Positions 1 to 8,404 are shown, counted from the stretch's first letter. The stretch is DNA of 18,323 nt from an uncultured Collinsella sp. (GCA_905197665.1 CAJJZP010000028.1:1-18323), one strand, 5' to 3'. Translations and numbers: made by a program. The notes: a model not told the origin generated them from the sequence alone.

Positions 1-51
1 GAGTTCCGCACGCAAAGAAGGCCACTTAATGTGGCCTTCGTCTTGCGCAGG
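1..51. repeat. Hairpin repeat, left copy
   Basis: A 51-bp element that recurs in the same orientation at 18273-18323 with six differences. Its core is a perfect stem, AAGGCCAC / GTGGCCTT (18-25 with 31-38), around the loop TTAAT, plus an outer CGCAA / TTGCG stem. It sits about 56 bp beyond the stop codon of the minus-strand hydrolase gene. It could act as that gene's terminator, but there is no clean T-run after the stem on either strand. Confidence 0.75.
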
Positions 52-106
52 ACTGCCCGAGCAGGCAATCAAGTATATTGCGGGCGGGCACGCGGCCCAA
101 CTTGCG

Positions 107-1312
107 TTACGACAGCGCAATACCGCCGAGCCAGCCCCAGCGCACGCCAGAGCCAGTACCGTAGAACCGAATAAACGCATCAAGTGACTTAGACGTAATG
201 GAGCCCTCGTTGCTCATAACGATGCCGCCACCAACATAGATGCCCACGTGTCCGTACAGCAGGCCCGGCGTACCGGTACCACTGTGCGACGAGTCGGCCA
301 CGATCATGCCCACCTGCAGCGCCGAACGATCGGAGCTGTAGCACCAGGCGTTAAACATGTCGCACGCGTTGCCGCCAAAGTAGCCCACGCCGGCGTTGCG
401 GAATACGTTGGTAACCCAAGCGGCGCACCAGTTCAGGCCAGGCGAAGGGGTGGAGTAGCATGCGTTGACGACGGCCTGCTGCTTGCCCGAGCCGGCATTC
501 TGTTGCGGAGTTCCGGGCGCATACGATCCGCCACCCGAGCTTGAACCACCCGAGTAGGAATTGTTCTTGTTTGCGGCAGCCGCGGCAGTAGCAGCCTTCC
601 TGGCAGCCTCCTCTGCCTGGGCGGCAGCGAGAATCTCGGAATCACGCTGGGCCATGAGTTCCTTGACATCGTCGGAGAGGCCGTCCAGAACTGTCTGGAC
701 CTCCTGCTGCTTGGCCTGCATGTCCTGCATCTGAGCAGTCTGCTGGTCCTTGAGCTTCTCCAGGTCGGCCTTTTGTGATTCGAGCTCGGTCTTCTGTGCG
801 TCGAGCTCAGCCTGAATCGTCTGGATATCCTCGATGGCATCGCGGTCGCTCTTGTTGATCTTCTCAACGTAATGCGCGTTGGCGACGAGTTCCTCAAACG
901 AGCCAGAGGCCAGCAGCAGCGACAGGATGTTCGTACCGCCGGACTTGTAGCTGGCGGCCACGCGATCGGAAAGGTCGTTGCGCTTCTTCTTGAGCTCGGC
1001 CTTCTTTTCATCGATCTGGGCCTGCGTGTCGTCAATCTTGCCCTGGACATTCTCGATGTCGTTGAGGGTCTGGGCATTCTTGTTGGCCAGCGCCGCATAC
1101 TCATTTGCGATGCTGTCGAGCTGGGCCTGAACCTCGTCGAGTTGGGCCTGGGCGGCATTCAATTTATCGGTGGTTTCTTTGGAAGCCTCCGCCGCATGGG
1201 CGCGAGTGGGCAGGCCAAAAAGAACTGCCGCAGAAGCGGCGCCGAACAGGGCCTTAAGGGCAGTGCGGCGCGAGAGCTCCTGGGAAAGGATGGAATCGCT
1301 GTTTGGTGACAT
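107..1312 (-). CDS. Secreted coiled-coil NlpC/P60- or CHAP-like peptidoglycan hydrolase
   Basis: A 401-residue exported protein that probably cuts peptidoglycan cross-links or stem peptides. The N-terminus has a twin-arginine motif (SRRTALK, residues 14-20), a hydrophobic stretch and a likely cleavage site after AHA near residue 40. Residues about 45-245 are Glu/Gln/Lys/Ala-rich heptads forming a long coiled coil of the PcsB/CwlO type. A Ser/Gly-rich linker (about 250-277) leads to a C-terminal cysteine-peptidase-like domain, with likely nucleophile C296 in NWCAAW and likely base H355 in YGHVGIY. In known family members the coiled coil restrains the catalytic domain until an FtsEX-type complex activates it; no ftsEX is in this window. 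The ATG is preceded by GGAG at good spacing. The family (NlpC/P60 or CHAP) is not settled by eye. Confidence 0.85.
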   Translation of the reverse strand: MSPNSDSILSQELSRRTALKALFGAASAAVLFGLPTRAHAAEASKETTDKLNAAQAQLDEVQAQLDSIANEYAALANKNAQTLNDIENVQGKIDDTQAQIDEKKAELKKKRNDLSDRVAASYKSGGTNILSLLLASGSFEELVANAHYVEKINKSDRDAIEDIQTIQAELDAQKTELESQKADLEKLKDQQTAQMQDMQAKQQEVQTVLDGLSDDVKELMAQRDSEILAAAQAEEAARKAATAAAAANKNNSYSGGSSSGGGSYAPGTPQQNAGSGKQQAVVNACYSTPSPGLNWCAAWVTNVFRNAGVGYFGGNACDMFNAWCYSSDRSALQVGMIVADSSHSGTGTPGLLYGHVGIYVGGGIVMSNEGSITSKSLDAFIRFYGTGSGVRWGWLGGIALS

Positions 1313-1373
1313 ATGTACTCCGTTACATGCTTATTTATATGTCGCTCAACTCATACATATTAGCGTACATATG
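1310..1373 (-). promoter_or_regulatory. Inverted repeat over the hydrolase start codon
   Basis: CATATGTAC at 1310-1318 and GTACATATG at 1365-1373 are perfect 9-bp complements 46 bp apart. The arm nearer the gene contains the ATG start codon and part of the spacer after the ribosome binding site. If transcription starts upstream of 1373, the leader could fold back on its own start codon. I see no confident promoter for this gene in 1374-1500. That stretch is AT-rich and contains the 10-bp palindrome TCAAATTTGA at 1437-1446. Confidence 0.35.
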
Positions 1374-1535
1374 GCGCGTCCCAACGATTTCCACGAACGG
1401 CAGGAAACTACAAGGTCGGCGGCTCGTAAGCAATTGTCAAATTTGAGGTAACAATTGAGCAAGCTCTTATATGAGTACGTTAACATAATCCTCTGCTTTT
1501 CCTACAGTGCACCATTTGGGCGTCCCCGCCTGCGC

Positions 1536-1541
1536 TATACT
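1536..1541 (+). promoter_or_regulatory. Likely galE -10 box
   Basis: TATACT lies 38 bp upstream of the galE start codon and is one base from the consensus TATAAT. No convincing -35 box is found at 16-18 bp; the best nearby match, TTGGGC at 1516-1521, is too close. Confidence 0.5.
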
Positions 1542-1578
1542 CCCCTCTAGAAGTGTTCCTGATTCGATAGGAGACTAC

Positions 1579-2640
1579 ATGTCCAAAGCACTCGACCCCA
1601 AAGACACCTGCGTCCTCGTTACCGGTGGCGCCGGCTTTATCGGCTCGCACACCGTCGTTCAGCTGCTCGAGGGTGGCTACCAGGTCGTCATCGTCGATGA
1701 TCTCTCCAACTCCAGCGCCGTCGCCGTCGACCGCGTCAAGACCATCGTGGGCGACGAAGCCGCCAAGAACCTCACCTTCTACAAGGCCAACGTGCTCGAC
1801 CGCGATGCGATGAACAAGATCTTCGATACCCATCAGATCGACCGTGTCATCCACTTTGCCGGCTTTAAGGCCGTCGGCGAGTCGGTGAGCAAGCCCGTCG
1901 AGTACTACCACAACAACATCGAGAACACCCTGGTGCTCATCGACGTCATGCGCAACCATGGCTGCAAGTCCATCATCTTCTCGAGCTCCTCGACCGTCTA
2001 CGGCGACCCGGACAACCCGCCCGTCACCGAGGAAGACCCCAAGAAGCCCGCAACCAACCCCTATGGCTGGACCAAGTGGATGATCGAGCAGATCCTTATG
2101 GACGTCCACACCGCCGACCCCGAGTGGGACGTCGTGCTGCTCCGTTACTTCAACCCCATCGGCGCTCATCCGTCGGGCCTGATCGGCGAGGACCCCAAGG
2201 GCATCCCCAACAACCTGGTGCCCTATGTCGCCCAGGTCGCCGTGGGCAAGCTCGAGGCCGTTCAGGTCTTTGGCAACGACTACCCCACCCCCGACGGCAC
2301 CGGCGTGCGCGACTACATCCACGTGTGCGATCTGGCCTCTGGTCACGTTGCCGCCCTTAACTGGATGAACGGCAAGACCGGCGTCGAGATCTTTAACCTG
2401 GGCACCGGTACCGGCACCTCGGTACTCGAGGTCGTCGCCGCCTTCTCCAAGGCTTGTGGCAAGGAGCTGCCCTACGTGATCCGCGAGCGCCGCGCCGGCG
2501 ACATCGCTGCCAACTGGTGCGATGCCTCCAAGGCCGAGCGCATGATGGGCTGGAAGGCCCAGTACGACATCGCGGACATGTGCCGCGATAGCTGGAACTG
2601 GCAGAGCCACAACCCCAACGGCTTCGCCGACGCCGAGTAG
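1579..2640 (+). CDS. galE: UDP-glucose 4-epimerase
   Basis: Cytosolic NAD-dependent enzyme that interconverts UDP-glucose and UDP-galactose in the Leloir pathway; it also supplies UDP-galactose for surface glycans. At 353 residues it is slightly longer than E. coli GalE (338). The Rossmann NAD motif GGAGFIG is at residues 16-22. The short-chain dehydrogenase catalytic pair is Y162 and K166 in YGWTK, with the catalytic serine at about S137 in SSSSTVYG. The ATG at 1579 is chosen over an in-frame ATG at 1507 because AGGAG lies 5 bp before it, the family starts here, and the -10 box lies downstream of 1507. No other galactose gene is adjacent. A strong terminator follows, so galE is probably transcribed alone. 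Confidence 0.95.
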   Translation: MSKALDPKDTCVLVTGGAGFIGSHTVVQLLEGGYQVVIVDDLSNSSAVAVDRVKTIVGDEAAKNLTFYKANVLDRDAMNKIFDTHQIDRVIHFAGFKAVGESVSKPVEYYHNNIENTLVLIDVMRNHGCKSIIFSSSSTVYGDPDNPPVTEEDPKKPATNPYGWTKWMIEQILMDVHTADPEWDVVLLRYFNPIGAHPSGLIGEDPKGIPNNLVPYVAQVAVGKLEAVQVFGNDYPTPDGTGVRDYIHVCDLASGHVAALNWMNGKTGVEIFNLGTGTGTSVLEVVAAFSKACGKELPYVIRERRAGDIAANWCDASKAERMMGWKAQYDIADMCRDSWNWQSHNPNGFADAE

Positions 2641-2662
2641 CAAAAACCTACATACCGTTCTT

Positions 2663-2696
2663 GCCCCGATCTCACGTTGTGAGGTCGGGGCTTTTT
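2663..2696 (+). terminator. Rho-independent terminator of galE
   Basis: GCCCCGATCTCAC pairs with GTGAGGTCGGGGC through a tight loop with one G-T wobble, followed by TTTTT. It begins 23 bp after the galE stop codon. Confidence 0.92.
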
Positions 2697-2750
2697 CATG
2701 GCATGTAGCCATTCGCCGAAAATCGACCAACTTTTTTATCTTGCCTGTAC

Positions 2751-2775
2751 ATGTTTAAACAACATGTTTTACAAT
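2751..2775 (+). promoter_or_regulatory. malQ-glgP promoter region with candidate GntR operator
   Basis: A good -10 hexamer, TACAAT (2770-2775), lies 85 bp upstream of the malQ start; no clear -35 is visible at standard spacing. The spacer holds ATGTTTAAACAA (2751-2762), whose 10-bp core TGTTTAAACA is a perfect palindrome. A second ACATGTTT (2762-2769) directly abuts the -10. The same GTTTAAAC core occurs twice in the gntR-PTS intergenic region, so repression of malQ-glgP by that GntR protein is a reasonable inference. Confidence 0.5.
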
Positions 2776-2860
2776 AGGCGTATCGAATCAGAACATCGGA
2801 GGCGGACTGCACACCCATCGGCAGGCCGACCCCACAACAAGAAGGTTGGTGAGCGCATTC

Positions 2861-4366
2861 ATGGAGCGTGCAAGCGGCGTCCTCATGCCCGTCTCATCTC
2901 TGCCCGGACCATACGGAATCGGCGGCTTTGGCTGGAATGCCTACGACTTCGTCGATTTTCTCGCCTCGTGCAAACAACATTACTGGCAGATTCTGCCCCT
3001 TACGACGACCAGCTATGGCGATTCGCCTTATCAGTCGTTCTCGGCCCGCGCAGGCAACCCCAACTTTATCGACTTTGCCGAGCTTATCGAGGCAGGGTAT
3101 CTGGAGCAGCGCGATATCGATGGCGTGTATCTGGGATCCGACCCCAGCAATGTCGACTACGGTGCTATTTTTGGCGGCCGCCGTCAGATTCTCGACCGCG
3201 CCGCCGAGCGCTTTGCTGCCGACAAGCCGGCCGATTTCGATGACTTTATCCAGGCCAACGAGGACTGGCTCATCCCCTACTGTGAGTTCATGACCGTCAA
3301 AGAGGAGTGCGGTCTCAAGGCGTTTTGGGAGTGGCCCGCGGAGCTCCGCACCCGCGGCGAGGCTTCCGCCAAGGTCTGCGCCGACCATCCGGCGCGTATG
3401 CTCTACCACCAGATGACGCAGTACTTCTTCGATCGCCAGTGGAGCCGCCTCAAGGCCTATGCCAACGAGCGCGACATTCTCATCATCGGCGACCTGCCCA
3501 TCTATGTCTCGCGTGACTCCGTCGAGATGTGGGCGACACCTGAGCTCTTTAAGATCGACGCCGCCGGCAATCCCGTGAGCGTCGCCGGCACGCCGCCCGA
3601 CCAGTTCTCGGCCACCGGCCAGTACTGGGGCAACCCCATCTACGACTGGGACGCCATGGAGGCCGACGGCTTCTCCTGGTGGGAGGGCCGCATTCGCGCC
3701 GCCCTCGACATGTACGACGTCATCCGCCTGGATCACTTCCGCGGCTTCGAGGCCTATTGGGAGGTGCCGTTCTCCTCGCCTGATTCGTCCTACGGTTCGT
3801 GGACGCAGGGTCCCGGCCTCAAGCTCTTCAAGACACTCGAGGAAAAGCTCGGCACGCTGCCCATCATCGCCGAGGACCTGGGCTTCCTCACCCCCGGCGT
3901 CATCGATATGCGCGACAACTCGGGCTTCCCCGGCATGAAGATCCTGCAGTTTGCCTTTGAGGGCACCAACTCGTACTACCTGCCGCACAACTACATTGCC
4001 AACACCGTCGCCTACGTGGGCACACACGACAACGAGACGGCACGCGGCTGGTTTGAAGGAACGGCTACCCCGCGTCAGCGCGAGCAGACAGCCCTGTACA
4101 CCCATCAGCAGGCCGGCGAACCCATCGCCGACGCGCTCAACCGAGCCATCGCAGCCAGCGTGAGCGACACGTGCATCTACACCATGCAGGACCTGCTCAA
4201 CTTGGGCAACGAGGCGCGCATCAACACCCCTGCCACGCTGGGCGGCAACTGGACCTGGCGCATGCTCGACGGCGCCATCACCCGCGAGCTCGAGCACAAA
4301 CTCACCGACTGGACCGAGACCTACTTCCGCATCCCGTCGGAAGCCGAAATCGAGCTTCCCCAATAG
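2861..4366 (+). CDS. malQ: 4-alpha-glucanotransferase (amylomaltase, GH77)
   Basis: Cytosolic disproportionating enzyme that moves maltosyl or longer glucan chains between maltodextrins, releasing glucose and making chains long enough for phosphorylase. The 501-residue product covers the whole GH77 family: the N-terminal SLPGPYGIG motif, then nucleophile D291 in RLDHFRG, acid/base E338 in IIAEDLG, and transition-state D390 in GTHDNE. ATG 2861 is preferred over in-frame TTG 2846 and GTG 2849 because GGTGAG precedes it at workable spacing and the family normally starts a few residues before the SLPGPYGIG motif. The ribosome binding site is weak. glgP follows 128 bp downstream on the same strand, the usual pairing for maltodextrin breakdown. 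Confidence 0.95.
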   Translation: MERASGVLMPVSSLPGPYGIGGFGWNAYDFVDFLASCKQHYWQILPLTTTSYGDSPYQSFSARAGNPNFIDFAELIEAGYLEQRDIDGVYLGSDPSNVDYGAIFGGRRQILDRAAERFAADKPADFDDFIQANEDWLIPYCEFMTVKEECGLKAFWEWPAELRTRGEASAKVCADHPARMLYHQMTQYFFDRQWSRLKAYANERDILIIGDLPIYVSRDSVEMWATPELFKIDAAGNPVSVAGTPPDQFSATGQYWGNPIYDWDAMEADGFSWWEGRIRAALDMYDVIRLDHFRGFEAYWEVPFSSPDSSYGSWTQGPGLKLFKTLEEKLGTLPIIAEDLGFLTPGVIDMRDNSGFPGMKILQFAFEGTNSYYLPHNYIANTVAYVGTHDNETARGWFEGTATPRQREQTALYTHQQAGEPIADALNRAIAASVSDTCIYTMQDLLNLGNEARINTPATLGGNWTWRMLDGAITRELEHKLTDWTETYFRIPSEAEIELPQ

Positions 4367-4414
4367 GAGCCACCGCGCCCGACCCCACCCCACCGTGCGG
4401 ACGCGACCGCTTTT

Positions 4415-4454
4415 CCCGCGCGAGGCCATCCCCATCCCTCGCGCGGGCTTCTTT
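4415..4454 (+). terminator. Intercistronic stem-loop between malQ and glgP
   Basis: CCCGCGCGAGG (4415-4425) pairs perfectly with CCTCGCGCGGG (4437-4447), followed by a broken T-tract, CTTCTTTTG. It looks like a partial terminator or an mRNA-stabilising hairpin that could set the malQ:glgP ratio. No separate promoter for glgP is evident after it. Confidence 0.65.
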
Positions 4455-4494
4455 TGAATTTCTGACATGTAGTCGACTCACCACAGGAGGAAAC

Positions 4495-6762
4495 ATGCCC
4501 CGTATCAATCTTGCGGATCTTGCCGAGCAGTCCTTTGGAACCTCGCTCGAGCAACTCGATGACCGCCGCATTTACAAACTGCTGGTCAAGCTCGTGCAGG
4601 AGCACTCTGCCGCCTGTCCGCTCAACAACGGCAAGAAAAAGCTCTATTACATTTCCGCCGAATTTTTGATCGGCAAGCTGCTCATCAACAACATGATCGA
4701 CCTCGGCATCTACGACGAGGTTAAGGACCAGCTCACCGCCGCAGGCCACGACCTCAACAAGATCGAGGAGTTCGAGGTCGAGCCGTCGCTCGGCAACGGC
4801 GGCCTGGGCCGCCTGGCCGCATGCTTCCTGGATTCCATCGCCACGCTGGGCTTGACCGGCGATGGCGTGGGCCTCAACTATCACTACGGCCTGTTCCGTC
4901 AGCGCTTTGTCGACAACCAGCAGAAGGCCGTCCCCGACGAGTGGCTCGGTGAGCAGGACATCCTAGTCGACGACGACCGCTCCTACACCGTCGAGTTCGG
5001 CGATTTTGCCGTTACCTCCAAGCTCGTCAACATCGACGTGCCCGGTTACGGCCAGCCCACCAAGAACCGTCTGCGCCTGTTCGACCTGGCGAGCGTCGAC
5101 GACGGCCTGGTCCCCGGCAGCTCCATCGACTTCGACAAGACCGAGATCGCCAAGAACCTCACCTTGTTCCTCTACCCCGACGATTCCGACGAGCAGGGCC
5201 GCCTGCTTCGCATCTACCAGGAATACTTCATGGTGAGCAACGCCGCCCAGCTCCTGATCGACGAGGCCATCGAGCGCGGCAGCAACCTGCACGATCTGGC
5301 CGACTACGCCGTGGTCCAAATTAACGACACGCACCCCACCATGGTCATCCCCGAGCTCATTCGCTTGCTCACCACCGAGCATGGCATCGAGTTTGACGAG
5401 GCCGTGACCATCGTACGCTCCATGGTCGCCTACACTAACCACACGATTCTTGCCGAGGCGCTCGAGAAGTGGCCGCTCGTCAGCCTGCAGAAGGTCTCCC
5501 CTGCCATCGCCGACATTATCGTCAAGCTCGATGAGATCGCGAAGGCCGAGCACGATGACCCGCGCGTCGCCGTCATCGACGAATACGACACCGTCCACAT
5601 GGCCCACATGGACATCCACTTTGGCTTCTCCATCAATGGCGTAGCCGCCCTCCATACCAAGATCCTGGAGGACACCGAGCTTCATCCGTTCTACGAGATC
5701 TATCCCGAGAAGTTCTCCAACAAGACCAACGGCATCACCTTCCGCCGCTGGATCCATGGAGCCAACCCCGCGCTCGCCAGCCTGCTCGACGATGTAATCG
5801 GCACCGACTGGCGCAGCACCGGCGATCTGAGCAAACTCGCCAAGTTCGCCGACGACAAGGACGTTCTTGAGCGCCTGGCCGCCACCAAGGTCGAGGCCAA
5901 GGCCATCATGCGCCAGTTCATGGCGCTCGAGCAGGGCGTGACCATTCCCTCCAACGCCATCATCGACGTCCAGGTCAAGCGCATCCACGAGTACAAGCGT
6001 CAGCAGATGCTCGCGCTCTACATCATCTGGAAGTACTTCGATATCAAGAACGGCAACAGGCCTAAGCACCCCGTCACCATCATCTTTGGCGGCAAGGCGG
6101 CGCCTGCCTACACTATCGCGCAGGACATCATCCATCTGATCCTGACGCTGTCGCAGTGGATTGCAAACGACCCCGACGTGGCTCCCTACCTGCAGGTTGT
6201 CATGATTGAGAACTACAACGTCACCGCCGCCGAGCGCGTGATCCCCGCTGCCGACATCTCCGAGCAGATCAGCCTGGCCTCCAAGGAGGCGAGCGGCACC
6301 TCCAACATGAAGTTCATGCTCAACGGCGCCCTAACCCTGTGCACGCTCGACGGTGCCAACGTGGAGATTGCCGAGCTCGTGGGCGACGAGAACATCTATA
6401 CCTTTGGTGCCTCGTCCAAACAGGTCGAGCAGCTCTACGCCGATGGCACCTACAACGCCGGTGCGCTCTACCGCAAGCCCGGCATTAAACTGCTGGTGGA
6501 CTTCATCACCAACCCGGCCTTTATGGCAACCGGCAACGCCGAGCGCCTGCAGCGCCTGCACGACGACATTAAGGGCAAGGACTGGTTTATGGCCCTGCTC
6601 GACATTGAGGAGTACATCCAGACCAAGGAGCGCGTGCTGGCCGACTACGAGGACCAGGACGCCTGGATGCGCAAGGCGCTCATCAATATCGCCAACGCCG
6701 GCACCTTCTCGTCCGACCGTACGATCTCCCAGTACAACGACGAGATCTGGCACCTGAGCTAG
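4495..6762 (+). CDS. glgP: Glycogen/maltodextrin (alpha-glucan) phosphorylase, GT35
   Basis: PLP-dependent cytosolic enzyme that releases glucose 1-phosphate from the non-reducing ends of glycogen or maltodextrins, completing the MalQ pathway. Key motifs: EPSLGNGGLGRLAA from E96, the active-site loop INDTHPT (276-282), and the PLP lysine K606 in GTSNMKF. At 755 residues it is shorter than E. coli MalP (about 797), but no family block is obviously missing. ATG 4495 has an ideal AGGAGG 5-6 bp upstream. The reading frame stays open further upstream to 4171, but that part overlaps malQ in another frame and is not coding. glgP and malP cannot be told apart by sequence; the malQ linkage favours a maltodextrin role. 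Confidence 0.95.
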   Translation: MPRINLADLAEQSFGTSLEQLDDRRIYKLLVKLVQEHSAACPLNNGKKKLYYISAEFLIGKLLINNMIDLGIYDEVKDQLTAAGHDLNKIEEFEVEPSLGNGGLGRLAACFLDSIATLGLTGDGVGLNYHYGLFRQRFVDNQQKAVPDEWLGEQDILVDDDRSYTVEFGDFAVTSKLVNIDVPGYGQPTKNRLRLFDLASVDDGLVPGSSIDFDKTEIAKNLTLFLYPDDSDEQGRLLRIYQEYFMVSNAAQLLIDEAIERGSNLHDLADYAVVQINDTHPTMVIPELIRLLTTEHGIEFDEAVTIVRSMVAYTNHTILAEALEKWPLVSLQKVSPAIADIIVKLDEIAKAEHDDPRVAVIDEYDTVHMAHMDIHFGFSINGVAALHTKILEDTELHPFYEIYPEKFSNKTNGITFRRWIHGANPALASLLDDVIGTDWRSTGDLSKLAKFADDKDVLERLAATKVEAKAIMRQFMALEQGVTIPSNAIIDVQVKRIHEYKRQQMLALYIIWKYFDIKNGNRPKHPVTIIFGGKAAPAYTIAQDIIHLILTLSQWIANDPDVAPYLQVVMIENYNVTAAERVIPAADISEQISLASKEASGTSNMKFMLNGALTLCTLDGANVEIAELVGDENIYTFGASSKQVEQLYADGTYNAGALYRKPGIKLLVDFITNPAFMATGNAERLQRLHDDIKGKDWFMALLDIEEYIQTKERVLADYEDQDAWMRKALINIANAGTFSSDRTISQYNDEIWHLS

Positions 6763-6790
6763 CTCATTCCCCTTACCCATCCTCTTGAGA

Positions 6791-6822
6791 AACGGAGTCG
6801 TGGCAACACGGCTCCGTTTTTT
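6791..6822 (+). terminator. Rho-independent terminator of malQ-glgP
   Basis: AACGGAGTCGTG pairs with CACGGCTCCGTT around the loop GCAA, with one G-T wobble, and runs into six T residues. It begins 28 bp after the glgP stop codon. Confidence 0.92.
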
Positions 6823-6861
6823 GTGCCCGCGTATTGCCCGTGGCCCGCCTCGACCAAACAA

Positions 6862-6996
6862 TCTCGATCTATAACAACTACTCAACCAAAACGGTCCCAG
6901 CTGTTACAGATTGAGACATACCGGCCCTCCCCTTGGGTTCATCTCAATCTGTAACATCTGGCACCAAAAATTGGTTCTTCCTGTTACAGATCGAGA
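6862..6996. repeat. Array of four alternating inverted 15-mers with exact 40-bp period
   Basis: Four copies of TGTTACAGATTGAGA or its complement lie at 6862-6876 (minus, two changes), 6902-6916 (plus), 6942-6956 (minus, exact complement) and 6982-6996 (plus, one change). Every spacer is exactly 25 bp and the spacers differ in sequence. Adjacent copies can pair into mutually exclusive 15-bp hairpins (1:2 with 3:4, or 2:3). The spacers carry small inner palindromes, for example ACCAA-AAA-TTGGT in the third. No protein-coding signal covers the array. It lies between two converging terminators, so any transcript of it would need its own promoter or read-through. The other parts of the 374-bp gap are these terminators. 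Confidence 0.85.
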
Positions 6997-7022
6997 CAAG
7001 CGACCGGTCAGAAAACCCCAGC

Positions 7023-7068
7023 ACAAAGAAAGGCTCCCCTCTCGCCCAGTGGACGGGAAGGGAGCCTT
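7023..7068 (-). terminator. Rho-independent terminator of the sugar ABC operon
   Basis: On the minus strand AAGGCTCCC (7068-7060) pairs with GGGAGCCTT (7038-7030), with further inner pairing across CCCGTCC/GGGCGAG, and is followed by TCTTTGT. It lies about 70 bp after the ATPase stop codon. Confidence 0.85.
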
Positions 7069-7136
7069 ATATGTGACCGCGGCAAAAGGATGGCAATACC
7101 GCAGTCGCCCAAAGGGAGGGCCTGGATGCACCGGGC

Positions 7137-8336
7137 CTAGATAAGGTTCTTGCCAGAGACTTTATCGAAGAGGTGGGTCGCGTTCTTCTCGAACTTGAAC
7201 CAGATGGTGTCGCCAGCCTTGAGCGCGCCCTTGGCCTCGAGGTCGACGACGGGGATAATCAGGACAAACTGGCCGTCGGGAGCGGTCACGTGGACATGCT
7301 CGGTCGAGCCCATGAGCTCGGTCACCTCGACGGTACCCTGAAGCGCATCCTCCTCGCCCTTATCGGCAAGCAGGATCTGCTCGGGACGCACGCCGGCCGT
7401 AATCTCCTTCACGTCGCCGCCGTCCCAGTTGAGGGCAAGCTGAGCGCAAGTCTCGGGGGCAAGCGCCACGTTCATATCCTCGGTCTTGACGGTAAAGCCG
7501 TTGCCCGAGCGCACCAGCTGGGCATCGAAGAAGTTCATCTGCGGCACGCCGATGAAGCCCGCGACGAAGATGTTCGCGGGATGGTTGAAGACCTCCTGCG
7601 GCGTGGCGATCTGCTGGACAACGCCGTCCTTCATGACCACGATGCGATCGCCGAGGGTCATGGCCTCGGTCTGGTCGTGGGTAACGTAGATGAACGTGCC
7701 CTTGATCTCGTGGCGCAGCTTGATGAGCTCGGCACGCATCTGGTTACGCAGCTTGGCGTCCAGGTTGGACAGCGGCTCGTCCATCAGGAAGACCTTGGGA
7801 TCACGCACGATGGCGCGGCCGATAGCGACACGCTGGCGCTGGCCGCCCGAAAGCGCCTTGGGCTTACGGTCGAGGTACTGGGTAATGCCCAGAATCTCGG
7901 CCGCAGAGCGAACCTTACGGTCGATTTCGTCTTTGGGGACCTTCTTGAGCTCAAGCGTAAACGCCATGTTCTCGTACACCGTCATATTGGGGTACAGAGC
8001 ATAGCTCTGGAACACCATGGCAATGTCGCGGTCCTTGGGTGCCACGTCGTTGACGCGCTTGCCGTCGATGAGCACGTCGCCCGAGGTGATGTCCTCCAGG
8101 CCGGCGATCATGCGCATCGTCGTGGACTTACCGCAGCCAGACGGGCCAACGAGGACGATGAACTCCTGGTCGTGAACGGTGAGGTTGAAGTCCTCTACAG
8201 CGAGCACACCGTCCTCGGTAACCTTGAGGTTGTGCTTCTTCTCCTCGGTCTTCTTCTTTTTGCCAAAGAAGCCCTTCTTTTTTGACTCGTTGTTGGGATA
8301 CACCTTCTGAACATGTTTGAGAACGATCTCGGCCAT
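7137..8336 (-). CDS. MsmX/UgpC/MalK-type sugar ABC transporter ATPase
   Basis: Cytoplasmic ATP-hydrolysing subunit of a CUT1 carbohydrate importer; 399 residues. Walker A GPSGCGKST (64-72), Q-loop Q110, signature LSGGQ (162-166), Walker B VFLMDE (182-187) and H-loop H220 are all intact, followed by a C-terminal TOBE-type regulatory region. In related proteins the leading KxYPN strand runs almost straight into AVEDF; here a Lys-rich insert of roughly 25 residues (about 17-43, including GFFGKKKKTEEKK) separates them. It is the last gene of the minus-strand operon, 68 bp after the second permease and across a hairpin. Such ATPases sometimes serve several importers, which might explain its separation. 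The start has AAAGG 7 bp upstream. Confidence 0.93.
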   Translation of the reverse strand: MAEIVLKHVQKVYPNNESKKKGFFGKKKKTEEKKHNLKVTEDGVLAVEDFNLTVHDQEFIVLVGPSGCGKSTTMRMIAGLEDITSGDVLIDGKRVNDVAPKDRDIAMVFQSYALYPNMTVYENMAFTLELKKVPKDEIDRKVRSAAEILGITQYLDRKPKALSGGQRQRVAIGRAIVRDPKVFLMDEPLSNLDAKLRNQMRAELIKLRHEIKGTFIYVTHDQTEAMTLGDRIVVMKDGVVQQIATPQEVFNHPANIFVAGFIGVPQMNFFDAQLVRSGNGFTVKTEDMNVALAPETCAQLALNWDGGDVKEITAGVRPEQILLADKGEEDALQGTVEVTELMGSTEHVHVTAPDGQFVLIIPVVDLEAKGALKAGDTIWFKFEKNATHLFDKVSGKNLI

Positions 8337-8354
8337 GTCTCTACCTTTCGATAC

Positions 8355-8379
8355 GCGGCGCCGCGCTGAGGGGCGCCGC
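8355..8379 (-). other. Intercistronic hairpin between permease 2 and ATPase genes
   Basis: GCGGCGCC (8355-8362) and GGCGCCGC (8372-8379) form a perfect 8-bp GC stem with a 9-nt loop and no T-run. It is probably an mRNA-processing or stability element rather than a terminator. Confidence 0.6.
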
Positions 8380-8404
8380 AGAAACTTGCAAAACAGTTAC
8401 GGCA

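Noticed and set aside
2894..4468. Long minus-strand open frame (524 codons) opposite malQ
   Set aside because: It mirrors a clear GH77 gene. High GC at third positions creates long antisense frames, and there is no domain or ribosome binding site.
4171..4494. N-terminal extension of the phosphorylase frame
   Set aside because: It overlaps the end of malQ in another frame, is His/Arg/Pro-rich, and a perfect ribosome binding site precedes ATG 4495.
6862..6996. CRISPR-like array because of regular repeats and spacers
   Set aside because: Repeats are only 15 bp, alternate in orientation and number four, spacers are 25 bp, and no cas gene is present.
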